Below are positions 36,458-46,943 of a stretch of DNA of 64,000 bases, one piece after another. The position numbers were made by a program, and so were the translations under genes. The notes under the pieces were generated by a model, which saw nothing but the letters and a program-made list of their open reading frames with translations, had not been told where the DNA came from and ran no database searches. Each line of letters begins with the position of its first letter. Positions within the stretch are counted from its first letter, which is position 1. Source of the stretch: Propioniferax innocua (GTDB taxonomy: Bacteria; Actinomycetota; Actinomycetes; Propionibacteriales; Propionibacteriaceae); contig NZ_VFOR01000002.1 of the NCBI RefSeq assembly GCF_006716235.1, positions 806,001 to 870,000 of the forward strand, in the 5' to 3' direction.

Positions 36458-37339
36458 TCAGCGCGTGAACGCGTTGCCCGTGAGCCGTTCATAGGCATCG
36501 AGATAGCGCTGCCGCGTGGCGTCGACGATGTGGTCCGGCAGTGGGGGTGGCGCTTGGTCACCAGACCGATCCCATCCCGATTCGTGCACGAGCCAGTCAC
36601 GCACGAACTGTTTGTCGAACGAGTCGAGGCTCTCCGGCCATGCCTGGGCATCCCAGAAACGCGAGGAGTCGGGGGTGAGCACTTCATCGGCGAGCACGAT
36701 CGTCCCGTCAGCACGACGCCCGAACTCCACCTTGGTGTCGGCGATGAGGACTCCGCGCTCACGGGCGATGCGCTCGGCGCGCGTGTAGACCGAGAGAGTG
36801 AGATCGCGGAGCTCGTCGGCGGCTTGTCCACCGACGGTCGCTGCAACGGTCGCGAAGTCGACGTTCTCGTCGTGATCGCCCATCGCCGCCTTGGTGGCCG
36901 GGGTGAAGATCGGATCTTCCAGACGCGCCCCGTCGTGCAGCCCAGCGGGCAACGGGACCCCACAGATGCTGCGATCCACCTGGTATTCGGCCCATCCCGA
37001 TCCGGTCAGGTAGCCACGTGCCACGCATTCGACGGGAAACATATCGAGCTTCTCCACGATGACGGCACGGCCGGCCACGGCGTCGGGCACATCGGTACTG
37101 AGTACGTGGTTGGGCACCACGTCGACGAGCTGCTCGAACCACCACAGAGCCATCTGGTTGAGAATGGCGCCCTTGTCGGGGATGGGTGTGGACAGCACAT
37201 GGTCGTAGGCCGAGATCGCATCGGTCGCCACCATCAACAGCGCGTCGTCACGGTCGGGTAGAGCGTAGAGTTCGCGCACCTTTCCCGCATGCACCAGCGG
37301 GAGGCCCAGAACGTCACCGTAGACAGACTCAGTATTCAC
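36458..37339 (-). CDS. purC: SAICAR synthase
   Basis: PurC joins CAIR and aspartate with ATP to make SAICAR. The 293-residue protein has an intact active-site set: HAGKVRELY (residues 17-25), ATDAISAYDHVLSTPIPDKG (38-57), VECVARGYLTGSGW, IFTPATKA followed by DHDENVDF, IADTKVEFG and ADEVLTPDSSRFWD. It starts with GTG in the context GCGGTGAATACTGAG. A diverged, fused paralogue lies 4.3 kb away at 41602-42831. This copy is the functional purine enzyme. Confidence 0.97.
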   Translation of the reverse strand: MNTESVYGDVLGLPLVHAGKVRELYALPDRDDALLMVATDAISAYDHVLSTPIPDKGAILNQMALWWFEQLVDVVPNHVLSTDVPDAVAGRAVIVEKLDMFPVECVARGYLTGSGWAEYQVDRSICGVPLPAGLHDGARLEDPIFTPATKAAMGDHDENVDFATVAATVGGQAADELRDLTLSVYTRAERIARERGVLIADTKVEFGRRADGTIVLADEVLTPDSSRFWDAQAWPESLDSFDKQFVRDWLVHESGWDRSGDQAPPPLPDHIVDATRQRYLDAYERLTGNAFTR

Positions 37340-37454
37340 CGCTCGATCATGTCACGAACTGCTGCACCGCGCAGCGGACGCCAAGGGCCTTTCTGCGTGT
37401 TGCGGCGCCGGAGCTGTTCCCTGCCGGTGCCCACATACGCAGAGGCGGACGCTG

Positions 37455-38795
37455 TCACCAGATCGAGACCCCGCGACCGATGCCGTGATAGTCCCATCCC
37501 GCCTCGCTCCAAGCTCTGGGGTCGAGCACATTGCGACCGTCAACGATGACGGGGGTCTTGACGATGCTCTTCACCGCAGCCGGATCCAGCTCCCGGAACT
37601 GTTTCCATTCGGTGAGCAGCATCGTGACCTCCGCCCCACTGAGGGCTTCCTCGATGGTGTCGACGACTTCCAGGTCGGGGCGCTGTTCCTTGAGTTTCCC
37701 ACCGGCCTGCGGATCGTGGATCACCACATCGGCACCGCGTGACCACAGCGTCAGGGCGATGTCCAGCGCCGGCGAATCACGCAGGTCGTCGGAGTCCGGT
37801 TTGAAGGCGGCACCCAGCACCGCCACCCGATGTCCGACGAGACGGGGGCCGACAAGGTCGGTGACCAGGTCGACAGCGCCCACGCGACGACGCGTGTTGA
37901 TGGCGTCGACTTCACGAAGGAAGGTCAGCGCCTGATCGACGCCGAGCTCACCGGCGCGGGCCATGAAGGCGCGGATGTCCTTGGGCAGACAGCCGCCGCC
38001 GAAGCCGATGCCGGCACGCAGGAACTTCTTGCCGATGCGGTCATCGTGGCCGATCGCCTCAGCCAGTTTGGTGACGTCAGCACCGGTGGCATCGCAGAGC
38101 TCAGCCATGGCATTGATGAAGCTGATCTTGGTGGCGAGGAACGAGTTGGCGGCGACCTTCACCAGTTCGGCCGTCGGATAGTTGGCCAGCAGGCGGGGCG
38201 TTCCCCGATCGAGGATCTCGCGGTAGCACTCATCGAGCATCTCTCGTGCCTTCTCGCCCTCAGCGACGTCTTCGCTGAGCCCGTAGACGATGCGGTCGGG
38301 TTCCAAAGTGTCCTTGACCGCGAACCCTTCGCGCAGAAACTCCGGGTTCCACAGGACAAGGAGGTTCTTGCCGGATTCGGCGACCTTCCCCGCGATGGCC
38401 TCGGCGGTCCCGACCGGGACGGTCGATTTACCAGCGATCAGCGCCGGCTCTTCACGGTTCGGGTCCGTGTTGTCCAGGATCGTCTGAACGGCGGCATCGA
38501 CCTGGGACATGTCTGCGGCATAGCGGCCCTGCATCTGCGGGGTTCCGACACCGATGAAGTGGATGTCACAGTCAGCGATGGCGGAGGGATCGGTGGTGAA
38601 GGTGAGTCGACCCGCATCGACGTTACGGCGCAGCAGCTCGGGAAGCCCGGCCTCGTGGAAAGGGGCCTCACCACGCGCCAGCAGCTCGACTTTTCGCTCG
38701 TCCACGTCGAGGCCGACGACCTCATGCCCCAACTCGGCCATACAGGCCGCGTGAACGGCCCCCAAGTAGCCACAACCGATCGTGCTGATCTTCAT
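37455..38795 (-). CDS. ugd: UDP-glucose 6-dehydrogenase
   Basis: A 446-residue enzyme that oxidises UDP-glucose to UDP-glucuronate for surface polysaccharide. The NAD+ site is STIGCGYLGAVHAACMAELG; the catalytic Cys is in GIGFGGGCLPKDIRAFM; GAAFKPDSDDLRDSPALDIA lies in the C-terminal domain. It sits among glycosyltransferase genes, between purC and the 907-residue transferase, all on the minus strand. Confidence 0.95.
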   Translation of the reverse strand: MKISTIGCGYLGAVHAACMAELGHEVVGLDVDERKVELLARGEAPFHEAGLPELLRRNVDAGRLTFTTDPSAIADCDIHFIGVGTPQMQGRYAADMSQVDAAVQTILDNTDPNREEPALIAGKSTVPVGTAEAIAGKVAESGKNLLVLWNPEFLREGFAVKDTLEPDRIVYGLSEDVAEGEKAREMLDECYREILDRGTPRLLANYPTAELVKVAANSFLATKISFINAMAELCDATGADVTKLAEAIGHDDRIGKKFLRAGIGFGGGCLPKDIRAFMARAGELGVDQALTFLREVDAINTRRRVGAVDLVTDLVGPRLVGHRVAVLGAAFKPDSDDLRDSPALDIALTLWSRGADVVIHDPQAGGKLKEQRPDLEVVDTIEEALSGAEVTMLLTEWKQFRELDPAAVKSIVKTPVIVDGRNVLDPRAWSEAGWDYHGIGRGVSIW

Positions 38796-38881
38796 CTCTG
38801 CGTCCTCTGAACCACGGAAAGGTCTGTCCGGCTGACTCTAGCCCCAAGCCCGACGCCTGTTCTGTTTCCACCGCGCCCGGG

Positions 38882-41605
38882 TCAGCCTGCGGAAACGGTC
38901 TCTCCCGGTGTCACGGCATCGTCTTCCCTGCCTCCGAAGATCGTTCTGAGCTCCTCATCGGTCCACTCCGTGAAGTCGTACATGTCGTTGATCTGTTGCA
39001 ACAACGACACCGCTTCGTCATAGTCCTCGGGCAGCACCTGCTTGAGTCTCGGCAGGTGCCACCCCTTCAGGAACGCCTCGTAACGAGTTTCCACGTATTC
39101 GTCCATCAGGCCCACCTCACGCAACCATGCCGAGCGGCTCTTCTCCAGCGGCAGGTATTTGCGGAAGAAGTTGGGGCTGATGGTGTTGACCGTCGAGGTG
39201 GAGACCGCCGCGTAGTACACATGGATCACGATCGGGAGGATCTGGATACGGCGTGCGTAATAGAGCATCTGCTGGAAGAAATAGGAGTCCTGCCCCACGG
39301 CGCCGACGGGTTGGGTCAGGCCGAGGCTCCGCAGCCACTCGGTGTTCGCGACGAGGGCCTGGATGCTCATCGGTGTGAACCGGATGTCGGCCAGGCTCGT
39401 GGGCGTCGGCGAGTGGGTTCCGTCCTCGTTGTCCACGAGGTACTTCTTGAGCATCTTGGCATTGGCGACGTGTTTGGGCATGCCCTTGCGCTTGCTCATG
39501 TCACCGATCGCGAAATCCACGCCTGATTCGGTGATCATCTCGAACAGGCGCGCGAACCCGTCGTTGACGGCTTCGTTGTCGGGGTCGAGGTACGTGACAT
39601 ATTCGGCGCTGGCCGCCGCCAGCCCCTGGTTCCGCGGCCGCGACGCACTGCCGGATCCCCCCGGTGCGTTCCGCAGCCATCGGACGCGGTCGGTTCCCCT
39701 GCTCAACCGCGCGAGAAGATCCACCGTTTCCGGGTCGGTCGAGCCATCGTCCACGAGCAGGATCTCCATATCCGAGAAGATCGAGCTGCGTCGCAGGGAG
39801 CTGAAGCACTTGTCCCTCAGGTATCGCCCGTTGTTGTAGACCGGCACGATCACCGAAAGCCGAGCGTCCGTGGCACGCGGCTGCGCGGTCTCGGCGTCCT
39901 CGAAATCCGGTTCACGGCTCGGGAGGGTGAGATCCCCAGAACCGGCGAGAGCGAACTCGAAGGGGTCGATGGCGTAACCGAGACCGTTCACGACCCCGTC
40001 TCGGATGTACGCCCCGAAGGAGGGGCTGTCTACCCAGATCGCACTCAGCTCGGGGCGAGCCTCACTCACCCGGTCATGCTCGGTGGCCGAGCCGATCTCG
40101 CCGTCGATCAGCGAGGTGCTCTTGGTGATGAAATCACTGTCGGTGTAGACGAAGCCGTTGAGCAGGTCCTCGGCGTGGTGAAGCCCGTACTCCACGCCCT
40201 CGGAGACCGGAATCACCACGTCGGCGGTCTCGGCCGCAGCACTCAACTGGTCCTGCGCCAGCACCTCCAGTCCGGGCAGCGACTGGCGTTCACAGAATTC
40301 TCGGGCAGCAGCCTCGGGACCGGTGACGGCGACGCGTGGGGCCAACGAAGCGGTGGGCAACCCGATCGCGTCGAGCATCGCGCCCAGATGTCGATGTGCG
40401 GTGTGGGCCGAGAACACCGTGCGGAGCCCCGCCATCTGCGCCCGATACATGCGTTCGGGGTCGAGCGTCTGCAACTGGTGGGCCACGTCGATGGCCGATT
40501 CGGCCATGAACACCGTCGGGAACCGATCGTTGACGCCAGCGTTGTAGTTCGAGATGACGTAGGCCCCCATGGCCTGCAGTTCCACCACACGGTTGGCGTA
40601 CATGGTCATCGAACCGACCACCGAGTTGAGGTTCACGCTGATGTCGGTGATCCGCTGCAGCTTCAGGAGCCGCTCATGGCTGATCGAGGGTGCGATGTGC
40701 GGCATCAGCATGTGCGGGAATGCGTATTTCGCCATGCCGAGATCGAAGTTCCGATCGAAGATGATCAGCTCACGGTCGGCGTCGAGGATCCCTTGGAAGA
40801 TCGCGGTACCGGCCTTGCGTCGCAGCTGGTACTTGTGACGGTGCCACGAGCCGGCGAACATGATCCGGTCGAGCCGACGACGCCGCGAGCCCACGGGGTT
40901 GTGGTGGAAAGGGTTGACGCCGAAACTCATGACGCCGAACGACTCGGCCCCCGCGCACTTGCTGCGGTAGTCCTTGAGTTTGGTGTCTGCCGTTGTGTAG
41001 ACGTGATCGGCCACGGTTGCCAGAGGCAGGAACACGTCGAAGTTCGGCGGGTCCTCCTTGGAGTAGTAGACGATCGGCACCCCGGCGTCACGGAACACGG
41101 GCACCATCTCATCCATCACCAATCGCCGGACCCATGATCCACGCGAGAGCCCGAACCACTCCTGGTTGAGGCCACGCCACGCCGAGGTGATCATGAACAG
41201 GTCCACGTCATCCACGTGGTCGCGCCAGTTTCCGGGAGTCAACGGAACGAGGTCGGCGAGGCCTTCGAGCGACGAGTAGAGGAACTGATCGGCGATGATG
41301 CCGATGCGTACCGGGTGGGGACGCAGCAGCCTGCTGCCCAGGTGGTCGGGAAGATCCGCGATGAGTTCGTCGATGGCGTCGGCCTGATCGGGAAGGGCAT
41401 CAGTCGCCAGCATCTGCTCATATTCCGCGCCTGAGGCCGCAGGAAAGGGATTGCGGCCCTCCCTCACCAGTTGTTCGAACAGATCGGAGTCCGTGTAGGA
41501 GTCTGTGTCCGCAAGCAGAAGGCGACGCTCCTCGGCTCGGGCTCGTGCCTGCGCGAGCTGCTGTCGTCGCGCAGCAAGGGGCATGCGTTGGAATCCCATT
41601 GTCAT
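38882..41605 (-). CDS. Two-domain glycosyltransferase (CgeB-like + GT2)
   Basis: About 907 residues. The N-terminal part (about 90-440) is a CgeB-like GT-B module: RIGIIADQFLYSSLEGLADLV, DLFMITSAWRGLN, PIVYYSKEDPPNFDVFL and YANRVVELQAMGAYVIS. The C-terminal part (about 570-860) is a GT2 domain: SVIVPVYNNGRYLRDKCFSSL, ILLVDDGSTDPETV and the metal site YLDPDNEAVNDG. It probably adds two sugars to a surface glycan in the cytosol. The ATG at 41605 overlaps the stop of the PurC-like gene as ATGA, so both proteins are made together; another ATG follows two codons later. Confidence 0.85.
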   Translation of the reverse strand: MTMGFQRMPLAARRQQLAQARARAEERRLLLADTDSYTDSDLFEQLVREGRNPFPAASGAEYEQMLATDALPDQADAIDELIADLPDHLGSRLLRPHPVRIGIIADQFLYSSLEGLADLVPLTPGNWRDHVDDVDLFMITSAWRGLNQEWFGLSRGSWVRRLVMDEMVPVFRDAGVPIVYYSKEDPPNFDVFLPLATVADHVYTTADTKLKDYRSKCAGAESFGVMSFGVNPFHHNPVGSRRRRLDRIMFAGSWHRHKYQLRRKAGTAIFQGILDADRELIIFDRNFDLGMAKYAFPHMLMPHIAPSISHERLLKLQRITDISVNLNSVVGSMTMYANRVVELQAMGAYVISNYNAGVNDRFPTVFMAESAIDVAHQLQTLDPERMYRAQMAGLRTVFSAHTAHRHLGAMLDAIGLPTASLAPRVAVTGPEAAAREFCERQSLPGLEVLAQDQLSAAAETADVVIPVSEGVEYGLHHAEDLLNGFVYTDSDFITKSTSLIDGEIGSATEHDRVSEARPELSAIWVDSPSFGAYIRDGVVNGLGYAIDPFEFALAGSGDLTLPSREPDFEDAETAQPRATDARLSVIVPVYNNGRYLRDKCFSSLRRSSIFSDMEILLVDDGSTDPETVDLLARLSRGTDRVRWLRNAPGGSGSASRPRNQGLAAASAEYVTYLDPDNEAVNDGFARLFEMITESGVDFAIGDMSKRKGMPKHVANAKMLKKYLVDNEDGTHSPTPTSLADIRFTPMSIQALVANTEWLRSLGLTQPVGAVGQDSYFFQQMLYYARRIQILPIVIHVYYAAVSTSTVNTISPNFFRKYLPLEKSRSAWLREVGLMDEYVETRYEAFLKGWHLPRLKQVLPEDYDEAVSLLQQINDMYDFTEWTDEELRTIFGGREDDAVTPGETVSAG

Positions 41606-42831
41606 TCCTTCCCTGGCTTCGCCCCACGGGTACGCGACCGCAGGTTCCACCACGCACGCTGGATCCGCCCCATCTTCGATGAGGCCAGATTGTCGTAGCG
41701 CCGTCTCAGATCAGTCAGCTGGCGGTCCCGCTCGGCGAGCGAGGTCTGGAGCTGCCAGACGTACTGGGAAAGCTCGTCGTCGTGTTGCTCGATCTCCCGA
41801 AGGAGTCGTTCCTCCCGGTCGTACGCCTCGCGCAGCTCGGTCTCAACCGCAGCCTGCTGCCGAAGAGCCCGGACGATTCCTCCCCGGAGGTCGTCGGGCC
41901 GAGGGGCCTCGACCTGGGCGATGTCCGGATCCTTCGGTTTCTCAGGCTGCGCGGGATCACCATCGCAAAGCCGACCGGTCAGCCTGGTGTAAGCAGCGCA
42001 GTAGCGCTGGCGAGTCACGGTGACGACCTCGACCGGCAACTCGGGAACCGCCATATCGCCAGCCTGGTCCCATCCTGAATCATTGACCAGCCAATCACGC
42101 ACGTACTCCACGCCCCACGGCACAAGGTTCTGCGGCCACGTCTCGGCATCCCAGAACCGTGAAGAATCGGGGGTCAGGGCCTCACCTGCGAGAACGATGG
42201 TCCCATCTGAACGCTGACCGAACTCGAACTCGGCATCGGCGATGATGACACCACGCTCCCGAGCGATCCCTTCAGCGCGACGGTAGAGGTCCAACGTCAG
42301 GTCGCGGAGCCGGTGGGCGATGTCGGGCCCCACCAGTTCGGATATCGCGGAAAAATCCACGTACTCGTCGTCTTCGCCCCGTCCGGCCTTGATGACCGGT
42401 GTGAAGATGGGCGTGTCCAGACGGCTGCCCTCACGCAGTCCTTCGGGAAGTGGAACACCGCAGACGTGACCGGTCTGCTGATACTCCATCCATCCCTGGC
42501 CGGTCAGGTAACCGCACGCCACGCACACCACTGGGAACATCGTGAGCTTCTCGACAATCACCGCTCGCCCCGCCACGGCGTCTGGAACGTCGGTGGAGAT
42601 CACGTGGTTGTCGACGCCGAGCCGATCGAACCACCACAGAGACATCTGGCTCAGGATGATTCCTTTGTCAGGAATCTCAGGGGTCAGGATGTGACCGCCG
42701 AGGGGCAACCGGTCAATGGCCACCATGAGATGGGCGTCCCGTCCGGGAGCCTCATACAGTTCGTGGGTCCTCCCTGCATGGACCAATGGCAGACCCAAGG
42801 TTTCAGCGTAGACCGGTTCGATACTGCTCAC
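41602..42831 (-). CDS. PurC-like pseudoenzyme fused to a coiled coil
   Basis: About 409 residues. Residues 5-290 align end to end with the purC product of this window, with more than half of positions identical by eye, but the active-site blocks have changed: GKVRELY to GRTHELY (20-26), DAISAYDH to DRLPLGGH (40-47), VECVARGYLTG to VVCVACGYLTG, DHDE to EDDE, DTKVEFG to DAEFEFG, ADEVLTPDSS to AGEALTPDSS. Structural segments such as PDAVAGRAVIVEKL and LTPDSSRFWD remain. Residues 315-395 form a coiled coil ending in NLASSKMGRIQRAWWNLRSR, like the tail of the coiled coil in the 1,511-residue glycosyltransferase. It overlaps the downstream glycosyltransferase by ATGA. SAICAR synthesis is unlikely; a scaffold or sugar-nucleotide role is inferred. 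GTG at 42831 matches the purC start; GTG at 42864 is possible. Confidence 0.85.
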   Translation of the reverse strand: MSSIEPVYAETLGLPLVHAGRTHELYEAPGRDAHLMVAIDRLPLGGHILTPEIPDKGIILSQMSLWWFDRLGVDNHVISTDVPDAVAGRAVIVEKLTMFPVVCVACGYLTGQGWMEYQQTGHVCGVPLPEGLREGSRLDTPIFTPVIKAGRGEDDEYVDFSAISELVGPDIAHRLRDLTLDLYRRAEGIARERGVIIADAEFEFGQRSDGTIVLAGEALTPDSSRFWDAETWPQNLVPWGVEYVRDWLVNDSGWDQAGDMAVPELPVEVVTVTRQRYCAAYTRLTGRLCDGDPAQPEKPKDPDIAQVEAPRPDDLRGGIVRALRQQAAVETELREAYDREERLLREIEQHDDELSQYVWQLQTSLAERDRQLTDLRRRYDNLASSKMGRIQRAWWNLRSRTRGAKPGKE

Positions 42832-42897
42832 CGGGCGATTATCGCATCCGGATTCGTTCCGCACCGGGTATCTGCTGAATCAGCTTCCGGGAGTCGG

Positions 42898-44331
42898 TCA
42901 GAGCACCGAACCGGGTGTGTACGCGGCGGCTCGTGGATGCTGCGCCGCAATGTCCTCGACTCGCTGGGCAACACTCGAAATCTGTGCCGGGGCCGCGCCG
43001 GCCATGTCCAGCGGCTCGGTCACCAGGGCCGCCAGGGCGTCCCGGGAAAGCCCCAGGCGTTCGTCCTGGCCGAGGCGATCGAACAGGTCATTCTCAGCCT
43101 TTCCGGTCTCCCGCATCTCGAGGGCGACGGCCACCGCGTGCTCCTTGATGGCCTCATGGGCGGTCTCACGCCCCACTCCGGCGCGCACCGCAGCCATCAA
43201 CACCTTGGTGGTGCTGAGGAACGGCAGATAGCGCTGGAGTTCGGCGTCGATGACGGCCTCGAACGCGCCGAAGTCGGCGAGCACCGTGAGGAACGTCTCG
43301 AACAGCCCATCGATGGCATGGAACGCACCCGGAAGGGCGACGCGGCGCACCACCGAACACGAGACGTCACCTTCATTCCACTGGTCTCCGGCCAGTTCGC
43401 CGACCATCGACACGAAGCCGCGCAGGATCACCGACATGCCGTTGACCCGTTCACACGAGCGCGTGTTCATCTTGTGCGGCATGGCACTCGACCCCACCTG
43501 GCCGGGCTTGAACCCTTCGGTGACGAGTTCGTGGCCGGCCATGAGTCGGATCGAGGTCGCGACATTGCTGGGGGCCGCCGCCACCTGCGCGAGGGCGGTG
43601 ACGACGTCGAAATCGACCGACCGTGGATACACCTGTCCGGTGGAGGTCAGGACCCGCTCGAAGCCGAGATGATCGGCGACGCGGCGCTCCATCTCGGCGA
43701 GCTTGCCCGCGTCGCCGTCGAAAAGGTCGAGCATGTCCTGCCCGGTTCCCACCGGCCCCTTGATGCCCCGCAACGGGAGACGCTCGAGCAGTTCGTTGAC
43801 ACGCTCGTAGGCGACCAGCAGTTCATCGGTGGCGGTGGCGAAGCGCTTGCCGAGCGTCGTGATCTGCGCCGCCACGTTGTGTGAACGGCCCGCCATCGGA
43901 GTCTCGGCATAGGTGGCGGCGATCCGCGTGAGCGCTGCCAGGGCGGCCACCACACGGTCCCGGACGAGTTCCAGGCCACGACGCTGCTGCAGCAGCTCGA
44001 CGTTCTCGGTCAGATCCCGACTGGTCATGCCCTTGTGGACCTGTTCGTGGCCCGCGAGGGCATTGAACTCCTCGATACGCGCCTTCACGTCGTGCTTGGT
44101 GATGCGTTCACGTTCGGCGATCGAATCGAGATCCACCTGGTCGATCACGCGCTCGTAATCGGCGAGCATCGCGTCCACGTCGGCACCGGCGAAGTCGACG
44201 CCCAAGTCACGCTGGGCGCGCAGGACGGCCAACCAGAGCTGGCGTTCGGCGATGATCTTGTATTCGGGAGACCAGATCTCGGCCATCTCGGCCGAGGCGT
44301 AACGGGTGGCGAGAACGTCGGGGGTGGTCAC
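42898..44331 (-). CDS. purB: Adenylosuccinate lyase
   Basis: PurB removes fumarate from SAICAR and from adenylosuccinate. The 477-residue protein has the fumarase/aspartase-family signature as VGSSAMPHKMNTRSCERVNG, plus TSRDLTENVELLQQRRGLEL and AGRSHNVAAQITTLGKRFA. The GTG at 44331 overlaps the purD stop as GTGA, so translation is coupled; the family-like beginning TTPDVLATRYASAEM supports it. A longer frame to 44475 lies inside purD. Confidence 0.97.
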   Translation of the reverse strand: MTTPDVLATRYASAEMAEIWSPEYKIIAERQLWLAVLRAQRDLGVDFAGADVDAMLADYERVIDQVDLDSIAERERITKHDVKARIEEFNALAGHEQVHKGMTSRDLTENVELLQQRRGLELVRDRVVAALAALTRIAATYAETPMAGRSHNVAAQITTLGKRFATATDELLVAYERVNELLERLPLRGIKGPVGTGQDMLDLFDGDAGKLAEMERRVADHLGFERVLTSTGQVYPRSVDFDVVTALAQVAAAPSNVATSIRLMAGHELVTEGFKPGQVGSSAMPHKMNTRSCERVNGMSVILRGFVSMVGELAGDQWNEGDVSCSVVRRVALPGAFHAIDGLFETFLTVLADFGAFEAVIDAELQRYLPFLSTTKVLMAAVRAGVGRETAHEAIKEHAVAVALEMRETGKAENDLFDRLGQDERLGLSRDALAALVTEPLDMAGAAPAQISSVAQRVEDIAAQHPRAAAYTPGSVL

Positions 44332-45593
44332 GAGCGCGGCACCTCGACCTGGCCGAGGACGGCGTTCTCGGCGATGTCGTGACGCCAGAACAGGTCGGTG
44401 AGCCAGAACGAGCGCAGCGTCGCGTAGACCATGTTGCGCGAGAACTTCAGGCTGCCACCGCGCCCGACGGCGCACATGACGCGACCCGATGCGGAGATCA
44501 AGCGCTCTTCCTCATCACGGGCGGTGCCGCAGTGGAAGATCTTCACCGATCCGGAGGAGAACTGGTTCTCCGCGATCCGCGAACCGGTCGTCGGCTCCTC
44601 GGGATACCCGTTGGCGGCCATGACCACTGCCACGGCGGCTCCCGGGTACTGCTCGAGTTCCCGGTACTCGGAGAGGTCACCGTTCGCGGCGGCGTGGAGC
44701 AACTGTGCCAACGGAGTGGCGTTCAGCGTCAAAACGGCCTGCGTCTCGGGGTCGCCGAAGCGTGCGTTGAACTCGATGACCTTGGGCCCCTTGGCGGTGA
44801 GCGCAAGGCCTACGTAGAGCAGGCCCTGGAACTCGGCGTCGCGCTTCTTCATCTCCTCGAGCGTGGGCGTCACGATCGTGTCGGTCACGGTCTCGACGAG
44901 GTCGTCGGGAGCCCACGGCAACGGGGTGTACGCGCCCATCCCGCCGGTGTTGGGGCCGGTGTCGCCGTCGCCGACACGCTTGTAGTCCTGCGCCGGGGGG
45001 AAGGCCACGGCGCGGGTGCCGTCGGTGACGACGAACAGCGACACCTCGGGGCCGTCGAGGAACTCCTCGACCACGACCGTCTCGCGTCCCTTGGCGTGCT
45101 CCAGTGCGGCGGACTTGTCCTTGGTGACCAGGACGCCCTTGCCGTTGGCGAGCCCGTCCTCCTTGATGACGTAGGGGGCGCCGAACTCCTCCATGGCGGC
45201 CTCGACCTCGTCGAGGGTGCGGCAGGTACGCGATTCGGCGGTGGGGACACCGGCAGCAGCCATGACGTCCTTGGCGAAGGCCTTGGAACCCTCGAGCTGG
45301 GAAGCCGCCTCCGACGGGCCGAAGCAGGCGAAGCCGGCCTCACGGACGCGGTCTGCGACGCCGGCGACGAGCGGGGCCTCGGGGCCGATCACGACCAGGT
45401 CGATGGCGAATTCCTTGGCGAGCGCGATGATCGCGTCGGCGTCGGTGATGTCATCGAGCGGGTGGATGTCGGCATTCAGCTCCATCCCGGGGTTGCCGGG
45501 TGCCGCGTGCACCTCGGTGACGACGGGGTCACGCGAGATGAAGTGCGTCAGTGCGTGTTCGCGGCCTCCGGAGCCGATGACGAGTACCTTCAT
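44328..45593 (-). CDS. purD: Phosphoribosylamine-glycine ligase (GAR synthetase)
   Basis: A 421-residue ATP-grasp enzyme that couples phosphoribosylamine to glycine. Landmarks: MKVLVIGSGGREHALTHFI, DLVVIGPEAPLVAGVADRVR, YVIKEDGLANGKGVLVTKDK and IEFNARFGDPETQAVL. It is first in the purD-purB pair and lies 21 bases after purA on the same strand. Confidence 0.97.
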   Translation of the reverse strand: MKVLVIGSGGREHALTHFISRDPVVTEVHAAPGNPGMELNADIHPLDDITDADAIIALAKEFAIDLVVIGPEAPLVAGVADRVREAGFACFGPSEAASQLEGSKAFAKDVMAAAGVPTAESRTCRTLDEVEAAMEEFGAPYVIKEDGLANGKGVLVTKDKSAALEHAKGRETVVVEEFLDGPEVSLFVVTDGTRAVAFPPAQDYKRVGDGDTGPNTGGMGAYTPLPWAPDDLVETVTDTIVTPTLEEMKKRDAEFQGLLYVGLALTAKGPKVIEFNARFGDPETQAVLTLNATPLAQLLHAAANGDLSEYRELEQYPGAAVAVVMAANGYPEEPTTGSRIAENQFSSGSVKIFHCGTARDEEERLISASGRVMCAVGRGGSLKFSRNMVYATLRSFWLTDLFWRHDIAENAVLGQVEVPRS

Positions 45594-45614
45594 TGGGTCT
45601 TCCCTTTCCGAGCT

Positions 45615-46943
<1,329 letters not shown>

